64,000 nucleotides of DNA from Oenanthe sinensis (GCA_028671895.1 CM053798.1:12615501-12679500); one strand, 5' to 3'; shown: positions 1-12,041, counted from the stretch's first letter. Translations and numbers: made by a program. The notes: generated by a model from the sequence alone, not told the origin.

Positions 1-2
1 AT

Positions 3-2450
3 ATTCATAAAGACAAGAAGGAGTAGACCAATAAGGAAAAGCAAGAAGTCCTCAAAGATGTCAAGGTAAGAAACATATTGCATAACAGTCTTGACTCTGT
101 AATGTCCAACATGGTAATAGCATGCAAAAAAACAAAGAAGATCTGGGATGCACTGGAGATTCAATGTCAAGGAACCAGGGAAATCAAGAAAAACAAAAGA
201 TCTGTGTTAATTCAAGAATATGAATACTTTGAGGCAAAGCAGAATGAATCTCTCATAGATATCTATAACAGATTTTTAACTCTGTTAAACAACTTGGCTT
301 TTGTGGATAAGGTGTATGACAATGAAGATTCAAACACCAAGTTTTTAAGGCCTCTTCCAGAAGAATGGGATCTACAGACATCTTTGATTAGAGGCAGGGC
401 TGATTTAGATGAGATGTCTTTAGATGAGGTCTATGAAAAATTGAAAACTCATGACCTCGAGTTACAGCAAAGAAGAAACAGGAAGAGTAGCAAGGCAAGA
501 TCCATTGCTTTGAATGTTGAAGCCAAGACTGAAGAACCAAAAGAAAAAGTGCTTAAGGCCTCAACAAAGAAAGGGAAAAAAGTAATTGTCCAAGAAAGCA
601 GTGAATCAGAGTTTGAGACAAACTCTGATGACTCCACAGACTCTGATATGGTGGAGATGGTTGCTATGATTGTTAAAAGCTTTAAAAAGATGAAGTACAG
701 AAAGTACAAGAAGTAAGAAAATTTTCAGAAGAAGCATGGAGAGTCAGACAAGAAAGAAAGGTTCAAGAAAAGAGAAGATAGAGATGGGAAATCAAAGACT
801 GTTGACAAGTGAAAGATTAAGTGTTACAAGTGTAACAAGATGGGGCACTTTGCTACTGAATGCAGATGTAAGGAATCAGGAAAAGCTTTAATCACATCAA
901 AGAAGGATTAGATGGATTCCTCAGATTCTGAACAAGAAACAAATTATGCACTCATGGCAAACACTGATGCTCTAAATACTGATAATGTACCAGACTCTGT
1001 CTTTAACTTTTAAACTGATAATATCTGTGAACTAAAGTCTTTTCTTAGATCTCTGCATGTTAGTTTTAAATCACAAACTCTAGAAAATGAGAGATTAAAA
1101 TCTAAGATAAAACAAAAAGAAAAGGCTTTTGTAACTGAGGAGAAGGACTGGGCTGCTGAGGATAGTGATTCTGAAGAATATGTCAATCTTGCATTAATGG
1201 CCAATCATGAAGATGAAGAAGCTAGTTCAGCATCTAATCAGGTACTAGCTACCAACTTTTTCGAGCTTACATCTGAGGAATGCAATAGTACTATTAATGA
1301 AATGTCTAATGAACTGTACAATTTGCATGTCACTCTAAAATCTCTAAACAAAGAAAATCTCAAGTTAAAGAACACCATTGATGCCTTAACTGAGAGAAAT
1401 ATGTTTCTTGAAAATGAACTTGTTTGTTTAGAAAGATTTAAGCAGGAAAGAAAGGATGCTAGGAATGAACTAGTAAACAGTTTGAAAAGAGAAGAATTGT
1501 TGAAAGAACAATTAGCTGAAGAAATTGAAACCATTAGCAAATGGAATAGGTCTGCTAAAACTGCCAAACAAATTATTGATGTTCAGGGTGTAGATACTCT
1601 AGGAGAACTCCCCAAATCAATAGGCAAGTCATTGGCTGATACTTCAATGGATAAAGATCAATCGACTGCTAATCCTTCATCAACTGATAAGGATTATCAA
1701 TCGATTGATGCTGAATCAATCGATAAGCATCCATCGACAAGTAAGTCATCAATGGCTAATAAAAAGAACAAATTTAGCACTCCTATTAAGTTTGTTAAGG
1801 AAACCAAGAATCAAGTTGAGACTGAGACTGAGAAGATCAACATAGGTAGCTTATCCAAGAAACAATTAAAAGAAAAATTAGAAAAGATAGCACCTGTGGA
1901 AATTTCTCTATCTAAGTCTGAGAAAAAGAAAAAGAATAGGAATGGTAAAGTAGGCATAAATAAGCACAATAATTACACTCCTGATATGTATGCACCTAGA
2001 AAGGTATGTGCTAAATGTGGTAGTGTAAATCATTTGTCCATGCAATGCAAAAGTGAAAAGAATTCTATATCTGCAAATGATTTAAATATACATGCCATGA
2101 CTGCAAATGCCATGTTTACCAATCATATGCTCATGAATGCCATGTCTTCTAATTTGGTTGCACCTAATGTTCATATGCCTTATGCACAAGTTCCATACAT
2201 GTATAATCCCTTCTTTGCATATCCTAATATGAACATGCCTGGTATGCCATGGAACATGCCTAATGTAAATGATGAAATCCATGAAAATTCTGCCATGAGT
2301 TCTAAGGTGTCAAAGCCCCAAAAGTCAACTCCCAAAGATAAAGTGGATTTAAACCCACCAAAACAAAAGGAACCTAAGTTGACAACAGGGGCTCAAGCTG
2401 CAACTAATAAAAGAGGACCCAAGGCAACTTGGGTACCAAAAGCAACTTGA
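3..2450 (+). pseudogene. gag: Copia-A gag, one frame with five internal stops
   Basis: Structural capsid/nucleocapsid polyprotein of the retrotransposon. A single reading frame runs from base 3 to the TGA at 2448, interrupted by stops at 24 (TAG), 714 (TAA), 810 (TGA), 909 (TAG) and 1011 (TAA), with no frameshift. The first part is a UBN2-type gag domain (residues such as KIWDALE). A CCHC zinc knuckle (CX2CX4HX4C) lies at 822-863 and a second at 2007-2048. In between is a Lys/Glu-rich coiled-coil stretch (about 1014-1560) and an S/T/D-rich linker (1620-1760) built from SID, STD and SMD repeats. The 3' end is Met/Asn/Pro-rich. The frame ends 7 bases before pol, which is in another frame. As it stands gag cannot be made full length without readthrough. 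Confidence 0.85.
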
Positions 2451-2457
2451 TTTTTTT

Positions 2458-5400
2458 ATGTGTGTGCAGGGAAACAGGAAGAAAAATCTCTGGTATTTGG
2501 ATAGTGGATGTTCAAGGCACATGACTGGAGATTTGTCCCTGCTCACAAAGTTTGTGGAAAAAGCTGGCCCAGGAGTTACTTTTGGAGATAACAGCAAAGG
2601 TTTTACTCTGGGATATGGCTCAATTGCAAAAGAAAATGTTATCATTGAAACTGTAACACTAGTTGATGGATTGAAGCACAATTTGCTCAGTATTAGTCAA
2701 CTGTGTGATAATGGTAATGGTGTGTGGTTTACAACTGAATCATGCATCATAGCCAATAAAGAATCTGGTGAAATTCTCTTAACTGGAGAAAGAAAAGGGA
2801 ATGTCTATGTGGCTGATTTTCACTCTGTAAAGGCAAATTCAATGACATGTCTACTTAGCAAAGCCAATACAGAAGAAAGTTGGACTTGGCACAAGAAACT
2901 AGCCCATTTGAATTTCAAAGCCATGAATTTATTGATTAGAAAGAATCTGGTTAGAGGCATTCCACAGATGGAATTCACCAAGGATGGACTATGTGATGCA
3001 TGTCAAAAGGGAAAACAAAGAAAAGCATCATTCAAGTCAAAGTCTGAATCATCAATTGATAAGCCTCTGGAATTATTGCACATGGATTTATTTGGTCCAG
3101 TCAACATCATGTCAATTGCCAAAAAGAAATATGCCCTAGTAATTGTGGATGACTTCACAAGATTTTCATGGGTATATTTCTTACATTCTAAGGATGAAGC
3201 AAGCAAATTAATTATCAATCATGTGAAGAATGTTGACAATGGCACTGAATGGAAGGTCAAGAAATTTAGAAGTGACAATGGTACTGAATTCAAGAATTCA
3301 ACCATGAGAGAATTCTGTGAAGAAAAAGGTATCACTCATCATTTCTCTGCTCCAAGAACTCCACAGCAAAATGGAGTAGTTGAAAGAAAAAATAGGACCT
3401 TGATTGAAGCTGCTAGAACTATGTTAGAAGAAGCAAAACTTCCTACATACTTCTGGGCAGAAGCAATTAAAACTGCTTGTTACATTCAAAATATTTCCAT
3501 GATCAATAAACCTCAAGGCAAAACTCCATATCAATTGATAAAGAAAGACAAGAAGCCAACAGTTAACTTTCTTCATGTCTTTGGCTGCAAATGCTTTGTA
3601 CTGAGAAATCAAGGTAAAAATCTAGGAAAATTTGAAGCCAAAGCTGATGAAGCTATATTTGTTGGATATGGAATAACAACCAAAGCATACAGAGTCTACA
3701 ATCTTAGATTACACATTGTTATGGAATCTATGCATGTAGTTTTTGATGACAAGAAAATTCAAGGGTTGTTTGATGAAGGATTTCATGATCTATTGCATTT
3801 TGAAAATGAATCCACAAGTAATATTGAAGATAGTGATGATGATGTGGAAATCACAAGAGTTCAAATACCTAGAATCCTCCCATCAATTGATGTCAATGCA
3901 TCAACAGATAACTTATCAGTTGACAATCATCAATCAACTGATAATACATCAATTGATAATCATTCGATGGATATCAACTCTGCTCAACAATCTTCAAGTA
4001 GAGTGTCCATCTCAGGGGGAGGGTTCTCAAATAGTCAATCACATCACAATGATCATAACACTTCCAATGATCATGAAGCATCATCTTCAAGGACAAATTT
4101 ACCATCACAAAGGAAATGGACAAACAGCCATCCCTTTGAATTAAAAATTGGAGATGCAAATGATGGTGTCAAAACTAGAAGTGCAACTCAAAATGAATGC
4201 TTGTATAGTAGCTTCCTGTCTCAAGAAGAACCAAAAAGGATTGAAGAAGCCTTGAATGATCCTGATTGGATAATTGCTATGCAAGAAGAGTTGAATCAAT
4301 TTGAAAGAAACAAGGTATGGAAGCTGGTGCCCAAACCAAAGAACAAGTCTATCATTGGTACAAAATGGGTGTTCAGAAACAAAATGGATGAATCTGGTAC
4401 AGTGACAAGAAATAAAGCAAGATTAGAGGCAAAGGGCTATTCACAAGAAGAAGGCTTAGATTTTGATGAAACTTTTGCACCAGTTGCAAGATTGGAAGCA
4501 ATCAGAATCTTTCTAGCATATGCTGCTTATGCAAATTTCAAGGTGTATCAGATGGATGTGAAAAGTGCTTTTCTCAATGGAGAACTAGAAGAAGAAGTTT
4601 ATGTAGAACAACCTCCTGGTGTTATTGATCCTATTCATCCTGGATTTGTATACTATCTTCTCAAGGCACTTTATGGATTGAAGCAAGCACCTAGAGCCTG
4701 GTATGACACATTGTCTAAATTCTTGATTGAGAATCACTTCACAAGAGGTACTGTTGATAAAACTCTCTTTCATAGAAATGTAAATGGCTCTATGATTCTT
4801 GTTCAAATCTATGTAGATGACATTATTTTTGGCTCAACTAATGAAAAACTTTGTAAAAAGTTTGCTAAGTTGATGCAGAGTAAATATGAAATGAGCATGA
4901 TGGGAGAACTAACCTACTTTCTTGGCTTGCAAATCAAACAAGTTAAAAATGGTATTTTCATAAATCAAACCAAATATATTTCTGATTTATTAAAGAGATT
5001 TGATTTAAGTGAATGTTCTTCTGCTAAAACTCCCATGGCCACTGCAACTAAACTTGAATTAAACACTAAGGAAGCAGAAATGGACATTTCAAGTTATAGA
5101 GGTATGGTTGGCTCATTACTTTATTTAACTGCAAGTAGGCCAGACATAATGTTTGCTACATGTCTTTGTGCTAGGTTTCAAGCTGATCCTAGAGAATCTC
5201 ATTTGATTGCAATAAAAAGAATATTCAGATATCTCAAAGGAACTCTAAATCTTGGAATTTGGTATCCTAGAGATTCTGGATTTGATCTAATTGGTTATTC
5301 AGATGCAGATTATGCAGGTTGCAGAATTGACAGAAAAAGCACAACAGGTTCCTGTCAATTTCTAGGAAATAAGCTTGTTTCATGGTTTAGCAAGAAGCAG

Positions 5401-5754
5401 AATTCAGTGTCTACATCTACTGCAGAGGCTGAATACATTGCAGCTGGAAGTTGCTGTGCACAAATATTATGGATGAGGAATCAACTACTTGACTATGGGT
5501 TCAGCTTGAACAAGATTCCTATTTTCTGTGATAATACAAGTGCCATTGCTATAACAGAAAATCCTGTACAACATTCCAGAACCAAGCACATTGACATAAG
5601 GTATCACTTCATTAGGGAACATGTAATGAATGGTACAGTTGAATTACATTTTGTCCCTAGTGAAAGACAACTTGCAGACATTTTTACCAAACCATTAGAT
5701 GAATCTACCTTCAATAGATTGGTCTGTGATTTAGGTATGCTTAATTATATCTAA
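2458..5754 (+). CDS. pol: Copia-A pol polyprotein (protease-integrase-RT-RNase H), intact
   Basis: 1098 codons, open throughout. Aspartic protease signature Asp15-Ser-Gly in a WYLDSGCSRHMTG context. GAG-pre-integrase/zinc region about residues 141-195 (HKKLAHLN, then CDAC). Integrase core Asp210, Asp273 and Glu309, giving the expected D,D-35-E spacing. An S/T/D-rich linker at about 470-520 holds repeats of STDN, SIDN and SMDI. RVT_2 reverse transcriptase has Asp700 in QMDVKSAF and YVDD at 785-788. RNase H has Asp949 in GYSDADYAG, then STAEAEYIA and the C-terminal TKHIDIRYHFIRE block. All catalytic residues are present. The ATG at 2458 is only the first in the frame; translation probably reaches it from gag by readthrough or shifting, since gag stops at 2450 in another frame. 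Confidence 0.93.
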   Translation: MCVQGNRKKNLWYLDSGCSRHMTGDLSLLTKFVEKAGPGVTFGDNSKGFTLGYGSIAKENVIIETVTLVDGLKHNLLSISQLCDNGNGVWFTTESCIIANKESGEILLTGERKGNVYVADFHSVKANSMTCLLSKANTEESWTWHKKLAHLNFKAMNLLIRKNLVRGIPQMEFTKDGLCDACQKGKQRKASFKSKSESSIDKPLELLHMDLFGPVNIMSIAKKKYALVIVDDFTRFSWVYFLHSKDEASKLIINHVKNVDNGTEWKVKKFRSDNGTEFKNSTMREFCEEKGITHHFSAPRTPQQNGVVERKNRTLIEAARTMLEEAKLPTYFWAEAIKTACYIQNISMINKPQGKTPYQLIKKDKKPTVNFLHVFGCKCFVLRNQGKNLGKFEAKADEAIFVGYGITTKAYRVYNLRLHIVMESMHVVFDDKKIQGLFDEGFHDLLHFENESTSNIEDSDDDVEITRVQIPRILPSIDVNASTDNLSVDNHQSTDNTSIDNHSMDINSAQQSSSRVSISGGGFSNSQSHHNDHNTSNDHEASSSRTNLPSQRKWTNSHPFELKIGDANDGVKTRSATQNECLYSSFLSQEEPKRIEEALNDPDWIIAMQEELNQFERNKVWKLVPKPKNKSIIGTKWVFRNKMDESGTVTRNKARLEAKGYSQEEGLDFDETFAPVARLEAIRIFLAYAAYANFKVYQMDVKSAFLNGELEEEVYVEQPPGVIDPIHPGFVYYLLKALYGLKQAPRAWYDTLSKFLIENHFTRGTVDKTLFHRNVNGSMILVQIYVDDIIFGSTNEKLCKKFAKLMQSKYEMSMMGELTYFLGLQIKQVKNGIFINQTKYISDLLKRFDLSECSSAKTPMATATKLELNTKEAEMDISSYRGMVGSLLYLTASRPDIMFATCLCARFQADPRESHLIAIKRIFRYLKGTLNLGIWYPRDSGFDLIGYSDADYAGCRIDRKSTTGSCQFLGNKLVSWFSKKQNSVSTSTAEAEYIAAGSCCAQILWMRNQLLDYGFSLNKIPIFCDNTSAIAITENPVQHSRTKHIDIRYHFIREHVMNGTVELHFVPSERQLADIFTKPLDESTFNRLVCDLGMLNYI

Positions 5755-6437
5755 TCCTTTAAATGTCTGACAAGTTATGTATTTATATTACATGTAGCCA
5801 TTGACTATGTTAAATTATTGATTCTTCAATAATCAACTGATAAATATTTTACATATCAATGGATATTAATGGAGCTGTCGACAGATAAATATATCAATTG
5901 ATGATATATTTGTTTATCGATGGATAGGGGTAACTATCGACAGATAGATATATCAATCGATGATATATTTGTCTATCGATGGATAATTGTACCTGTCGAT
6001 GGATAAGCAATTTTATCAATCGATGACCTAGAATTTAAAGGGGTCCATGTCATCAATCGACCTGTACAAAAATCTAGCCGTTGTTTACTTATTTTATCAA
6101 TTGATTAAAACGTACATTCCTGTATGTATAACAATCGATTGCCAAAATTGGTAACTTTTAATTATCAATACTCTTCCAACGGTCGATTTAGTTCTATTTT
6201 GAGTAAGAAATTGGTTGGGAAATCAGTAAATATAAATAGTGAGATTAAAACTTCTTTTAATTCTTACTTGCATTTTTACTATCGATTTTTCTATCTCTTT
6301 CTCTTTCTCAATCTTCGAACTTACTCTGTATCTATCTCTTGCTAAGAACCCTAATCTACTACTGTCTATTTATTATTTCTGTTATAATTACTAACAAGTT
6401 TGCCAGTTAATTCAATTATAAATCTTCAAACACGATA
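5755..6437 (+). other. Copia-A spacer between pol and third ORF, rich in ATCRATYGAT motifs
   Basis: No supported gene. Between about 5820 and 6140 the sequence is crowded with variants of ATCAATTGAT, ATCAATCGAT and ATCGATGGAT, the same short palindrome-like motif that recurs in the LTR and in the low-complexity coding linkers of this element. The segment 6300-6437 is CT/AT-rich leader-like sequence before the ATG at 6438. In other SIRE-type elements this region carries the splice acceptor or start region for the third ORF; none is proven here. Confidence 0.6.
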
Positions 6438-9400
6438 ATGGCATCTTCAAAGAAAGTCTCACAATCTGGATTCTACTATGAGCTCAACAACTTCGTTGCT
6501 TGCACTATGGTGGAGGAAGCCCCAACAGAATTTCATCCCCTAATGGAATTTCTAAGGAGTTCGAAAATTGCAAAGGCCCTCTCAGAAGCACCAAAAATAG
6601 TGTGCAATCTAGTTGAAGAATTCTGGACAACAGCAGAAGTAGCAGATGATTTTTCTACAATCTCCTTTGAATGCAAATGACAAAGGTATATTCTAACCAC
6701 TGTGGTCTTGGGTGAGTGTTTAAATATTCCTGCAAATAATACCGAAAATGCACCCACTGACACAGATATTAGAAACATGCTTAGGGAAATCAACTATACT
6801 GCTCCTGATGCTAATCTAGGTAGTATTGTTAGAAAGAATCTAAGAAAAGAATGGTCATATTTCTTTGATGCTTTAATAAAGTGTTTTTCTGGTAAGGTTA
6901 GTAATTTTGATGCAATAACAACTAGTATGCAACAAGTAGGGTATAGCATTTTATATGATAGATATCATAATTTAGGAAGCCTGTTACTCAATGAAATATC
7001 TGCCAAATTGGGGAATAAAATAAATAGATCTAATCATATTTATTATGCAAGATTTATTATGATTATTATTAACCACTTTGTCAAGGATATTGAGATTGAC
7101 AGGAATACAGAAATTTTGGATTGCTGGACTCAAAACAAAAGGGTCTTTAAAGACTTGGTTAGGATCAATCTTCACAGCAATGTGGAATTGATCTATCCCC
7201 CTTTTGTTCAGGTATTTATCTCTACTTTAAACTCTTCTAAACCTAATTCTTCTTTGCCTTCTGTGACTATGGAGGGTGGTAGTAATGACCCCAACCCTCC
7301 TACCCAGGCCACACAACCAATCTCTAAATCCAAATCTAAGAAACCAACCTCAACAGGTTCTCAAAAACCTGATGTTGTAAAAACCAAGAAAAGAAAATCA
7401 ACTAGTGTGGTAGATAGATTAGAGGATGATGTAGGTGGTGAGGGAACTGGGGAATATCTAAGAACCCAGAAGGATAAGGAGAGTGAGGGTGTGCAACCTC
7501 AACCTAGCCACTCCATAGTCTCCCAAAAGACTGTGGATGTTAACATGGAAAATACCACATCCCTATTGTCATTCACTCAAAAGGATGACAATATTGAAAA
7601 TAGCCCACAACCAGGGGCACAGAATCAAATTGGGGACACAAAAGCCAAAACACTAACACCATACAAAAGAAGAGAAAAGAAAGTCACCTTTGCACTTGGG
7701 GAATCACACACTGCAAAACCACAGGAAACTGTGGAGGAGCCTTCACAAAGTCTGCATGATGCATCTCATATAAATGATGAGATGCAGCCCCATTCTCTTT
7801 CAATTCCTATCTCTTCTATTCTTCTATCCCCATCTCAAACTTCTTCAGAAAATGTTTTGATAGACTATCGAACATTTTCAGATTCTCCTTCTTTGTTTTT
7901 CAAGGAGAAGCCAACACTCTCCCCTGAATCTTCTTCTCAGAATTTTCAGGATTCTATTTCCAATATCATCTCAAACATAACTTCACAAATTATCTCAACT
8001 GTTTCTTCTCCATCAATTGATGTTCCTTCATCAATTGATATTCAGCCATCGACTGATAAGCCATCGATCGATACTCAAGATCAATCGATGGGTATGCATC
8101 AATCGATGGATATCCCAAACACCACTTCAACTGATAATGTCAATACATCAATTGATGCTCAATCAATTGATGTTGCACAAACACTCTTAGGATTGAGTGA
8201 GTTGAGTGAGAGGCAGGATTGTAACCTGGCAAAAGGAGAGGAAGTGAGTAAAAACATTCCTATTTCTTCCAGGAATGAGAGTGAAACACTTGAGGGCCCC
8301 ACCTTAGTAGGTGCAAAAGAAATGAGTGAGGGAGAGGTGAGATTCCAGGATGAGATCCTGATGCAAAATAGAGAGATGAGTGAAAGTGATAAAAACAGTC
8401 TACTTTTTGCACAGGAATTGGAAATTGAAATGATGACAGAAGAAGGAGTAAAGGAGATAGGGGGAACAAATAATGCTGAAGCTAGTGGGAGTGGAATTGC
8501 TAAGGACTTTGAAGAGGAAATAGATGCTGGTGAATTGGATCCAAAGAATTTCATTCATCCTGATCCACAATATCAAGGGTTGGCTACTTCAAGTAACAGG
8601 AATGCAGAACAACTCTTGGGCATTGATCATACAGATCAAAGGACCAGGAATCTGAAGGAAAGCATCGCCAATACAACAGACACTTGTTATATGGCACCTG
8701 AAGAGTTGGAGAGTGATTCTGATGAAGAGCCATGGATGAGCACTATTGATGGTTCCTTAGAAGCTGCTGAGACTGAAATTCTCTCTCAATATAGAAGAGC
8801 AATGGTGGAAGGAGAAATTGAAGATCCTACTCAAAGGAGAATTGCTCACTATATGAGAGAATCAATGAAAATTCAAAAGCTGACAGTAACAGGAGTAAGG
8901 AGGGAACTGGAGAGGATTAAAGACTCTATCTCATCTAACAAGGATGCAATGGACAGGAGATTGGATGAGAAGCTACCATTCAACACCATGAATAGCATCA
9001 AAGACAAGCTTTTCAAAGAATCCAAAAATTTTACATCTTTGGAGACAAGAGTATGTTCTCTAGAAAAGAAGATGGATGATATTATCAGAGGTCAAAGTCT
9101 TCATGCTTCCATTCTTCAAAAGTTTCTTGACAGACTTCCACCACCCCCTCCAATTGATGATAACAAAAAGGGGGAGAATACAAAGAAGAAGGATGATGAT
9201 GGTGGTGATGGCAAAGGCAGTGGAAGTGGTGGAATAGGTGGTTCTGGTATGGATAAGTCAAGTGGCATTGGTGGTTCTGCACCGAGAAGAGATAAAAGCA
9301 GAAGTAACATGGACAATCAATCTTCAAAGAAATCTAAGTCATCTAATTCTCCAAAAGATAATTTAGAACAGAAAAAGAAAGATTACAAGAAGTTTGATGA

Positions 9401-10493
9401 TGATCTTGAAGCTAGGAGAATTTCTAGGGAGAAAGAAACTCAAACAATGATTGAGAGAGAAAAGAAAAGAATTGAAGATCTAAGGAGAAACACTGAGTTA
9501 GTAACAGAGGCAGTAGAAAAAGGAGACTTGGATGAGTTCATTGCTCAAACAAGAAAATTAAATGAAGATGCACAAAAGGCTGCCAAGGAAAGAAACTCAA
9601 ATACAGAAGCTTTTCTTCAATTGGATATTGAAGCTCTTAAAGAAAAGAAGAAAGGGAAAGCAATAGTGATTGAAGAAGAGAAGAAGAAAGAGACTGAACT
9701 AGTAAGTCAAAAGCTACTTCAAGGAGCCATCACTACAGGAATCTCAGATGCCTCAAGGAGAGAAAGGGAGAATGAAGAGATTGCTAGACAGATGGAAATG
9801 CAATGGCATTTGGAAGAAGAGCTACAGGCACAGCAACCTTTGAGAAAAAGGAGAAAAGTTTCTATGGCCAAGAAAAGGTCAAGTTCTACTCAAGAAATAG
9901 TGGTTCAGGAAAACCTCCAGGGTCAACAAGAAGAAATCAAGGAGGAGGTCACAATTGAAGGTTATGATTTGAAGGGAATACCAGTAATCAATGAAAAAGG
10001 ATTAATTGGAGTAAGGACTCACCCTGCAACCTCTAACCATGAAGAATCAATGAGGTTGGAGTATGAAAATGGAGTGAAAACAATCTATTCATTGAAGGTG
10101 ATAATGAAGCAAAGCTACAATGTTTTAAAGACTATTCTTCCTCTACTCAACAGAAAGTACAAACTCAACACAACAATTGCTCAGGAGATACAACAACAAA
10201 TTTCAAGGTTAAGAAGATCCAAGGCAGAAGCTGAACCTGATTCACCTCTAAAGCTATGGAAGTCACAGGTCAAAAAGGTGGTGTTGGAGCCAAAGTATGC
10301 TATGATTTTTACAGATATAGAGGGCAACACAAAGTTCTTTGATATCTGCAAATATCTGGACAAAATCACAGATGAAGAAATACACTACCTTATGAGGCAA
10401 CTTGGAGAAACTGACAGGGATGAAGCAATATTGAGAAGTTCTTTCATGAGGCAACTAAAGGAAAATGCTGAGAAAAGGAGGAAGAGGAACTAA
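6438..10493 (+). pseudogene. Copia-A third ('env-like') ORF with one in-frame TGA
   Basis: 1352 codons in one frame from ATG 6438 to TAA 10491, broken once by TGA at 6678 (codon 81); the main open part is 6702-10493. The first 250 residues look globular and resemble the putative plant transposon protein domain found next to retroelements. The middle (about 7260-8180) is Ser/Thr/Pro/Asp-rich with SID, STD and SMD repeats at 8008-8175. Residues near 9170-9260 are Gly/Ser/Asp-rich. The last third is charged coiled coil with Lys/Arg clusters that could act as nuclear signals. No signal peptide or membrane span is visible, so 'env' describes position only. Function unknown. Confidence 0.8.
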
Positions 10494-10662
10494 ATTAAAT
10501 TATGAAGATATTGAAGCTGCTTGCAGGAGTTATATATCAATCTAGTACTTCCAAAATTAATGTGCCAATTAAGTTTCTTGATTCTATCTAAATGTAATTT
10601 TTCTTTAAGGGTTTTTGTTATCATCAAGTAGATTTATGCATGTTAATAACACAGACACAAAT

Positions 10663-10672
10663 AGGGGGAGAT
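10663..10672 (+). other. Copia-A polypurine tract
   Basis: AGGGGGAGAT lies directly before the LTR start TGTTAGGA, where plus-strand DNA synthesis is primed in LTR retrotransposons. 10494-10662 is untranslated sequence without a gene. Confidence 0.85.
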
Positions 10673-11758
10673 TGTTAGGAATCTACATGTGATTTGATGA
10701 TAACATTAATCTTAGAATCATAGAAATTTTATTTGTTGTAACTGATCAATTGATATGAAAGTTATAAATATCAATTGATCAGGAAACCATTTATCAGTTG
10801 AAGTGTTTATATGAATCAACTGATAATTTGGATTGTAGCATAGGTGTACTTAGTCTATTTCAATCGATAAGGTGTAAATCAATTGATATTTTGTTCATCA
10901 ATTGATGTTAGAGTCGATTGATATGGATCATCAATTGATGTGTAAATTAAACTGTTAAATTGTAATTATGTGAAGACAGGAAATTGCACAAGTGAAGGAT
11001 GATCAATTGATATTGAAGCATCGATGGATGGAGGATCAATCGAAGAAGCCAAGCCAAGGATTGAAGACCATCAACTGATGTGAAGACCCATCGACTGATA
11101 TATCGATTGATAACATCTATCAATCGATAAGACATTTTTTATCAATCGATGGATATAAAGATCAATCGAAGAAGTACATCAGTTAATGGATTAAAGAATG
11201 GATCAATTGATATGCCTGACAGCAAATTATCAATTGAGTGTGACAACACAGAAAGAATATCTGTTGAAGATCCAGAAAACAAAAGCACACCTATGGAAGA
11301 CAGTCTAGAGTAACTGTGAAGACTCAATCAGAAGCTGTCTTTCAAACCTTTTTGTAAAATAGAAAAAGGTAAAAGGAAGGCAGGTAGAAACAATCCTAGA
11401 ATAGGAATTGTAAAAGAACACTTGTGGTATATAAACAAGTGTAGTAGCATTATTAGAAAATATACAAGTTAGACATATTTCTTAATCAACTGTTCAAGCT
11501 TGAGAGCACATGTGTAAGAACAGTTGATTTGTTTTCTAATCTTGTAAACGCAGCTAGGTTTCTTTTAACCTATGAGCATTGAGCAAAAATATACATTGAT
11601 GGAAAAACCAATCCATCAATAATTTTAAATCTCTTTGTTCAGTTTTATTTTTCAGCATTAATTTGTTCGAACTTATTCTCTTATTCTATCAAACATCAAG
11701 AACAAATATTAGAACACACAAAAAGTTTTAATATTTGTATTCAACCCCCCCTTCTACA
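10673..11758 (+). repeat. Copia-A 3' LTR, 1086 bp
   Basis: Starts TGTTAGGAATC right after the polypurine tract and ends in a C-rich stretch followed by TTCTACA, giving TG...CA ends. A TATA-like box (GGTATATAAAC) lies at about 11426-11436, the likely LTR promoter. The 5' half (10740-11230) contains by eye about twenty copies of ATCAATTGAT and its variants. The partner LTR is outside the window, so age cannot be estimated. Confidence 0.85.
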
Positions 11759-12041
11759 AATATTGACATTGTTCTAAGGAATAACAGCAAAGGTCAAAAT
11801 GGTGTTAGGGATTCCTACACTGATCTTAAATCCTGATGGTATAAAGGTCTGTTGCATTGTCTTGGATGAAAAAATGAAAAGATCATCAATATATGCTCTA
11901 AGGGATGCTATATATCAGATTGATGATTCTTCTGAACAGATGAATGATTTGAAGGAGAAGATGGTTGAATTATTGAATGATGCTGAAGAAAAACTTTTGG
12001 AACAGTTTCTGAAGGAAGACATCTCTTACAGAAGAATCTGA
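11759..12041 (+). pseudogene. Copia-B third-ORF C-terminal fragment
   Basis: An open frame enters from the Copia-A junction and ends with a TGA about 90 bases before the polypurine tract. The last 80 residues (from ATG 11799) are charged and helical, with a Leu/Glu-rich heptad-like stretch ending in EQFLKEDISYRRI. The position and C-terminal style match the minus-strand fragment in Copia-D (40121-40399, ending FLRNNIDFEKIN), so both are read as ends of the same kind of post-pol ORF. The N-terminal part was cut off by insertion of Copia-A. Confidence 0.55.

Larger units (their letters stand above)
1..11758 (+). mobile_element. Copia-A: SIRE/Maximus-like Ty1/Copia retrotransposon, 5' end outside window
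   Basis: Order seen: gag with two CCHC knuckles, pol in copia order (protease, integrase, RT, RNase H), a long third ORF, a polypurine tract, then one LTR. A third ORF after pol with coiled coils is the hallmark of the SIRE/Maximus lineage of Copia. The 5' LTR, primer-binding site and gag start lie before base 1. The element lies in the 3' coding end of another copia (Copia-B); AATAT after base 11758 would be its target duplication, which cannot be checked here. Pol is open over 1098 codons, so the element may be fairly young, yet gag has several stop codons. Confidence 0.9.

Noticed and set aside
6438..10493. True envelope glycoprotein
   Set aside because: No signal peptide, membrane span or cleavage site is visible; only the position matches env.
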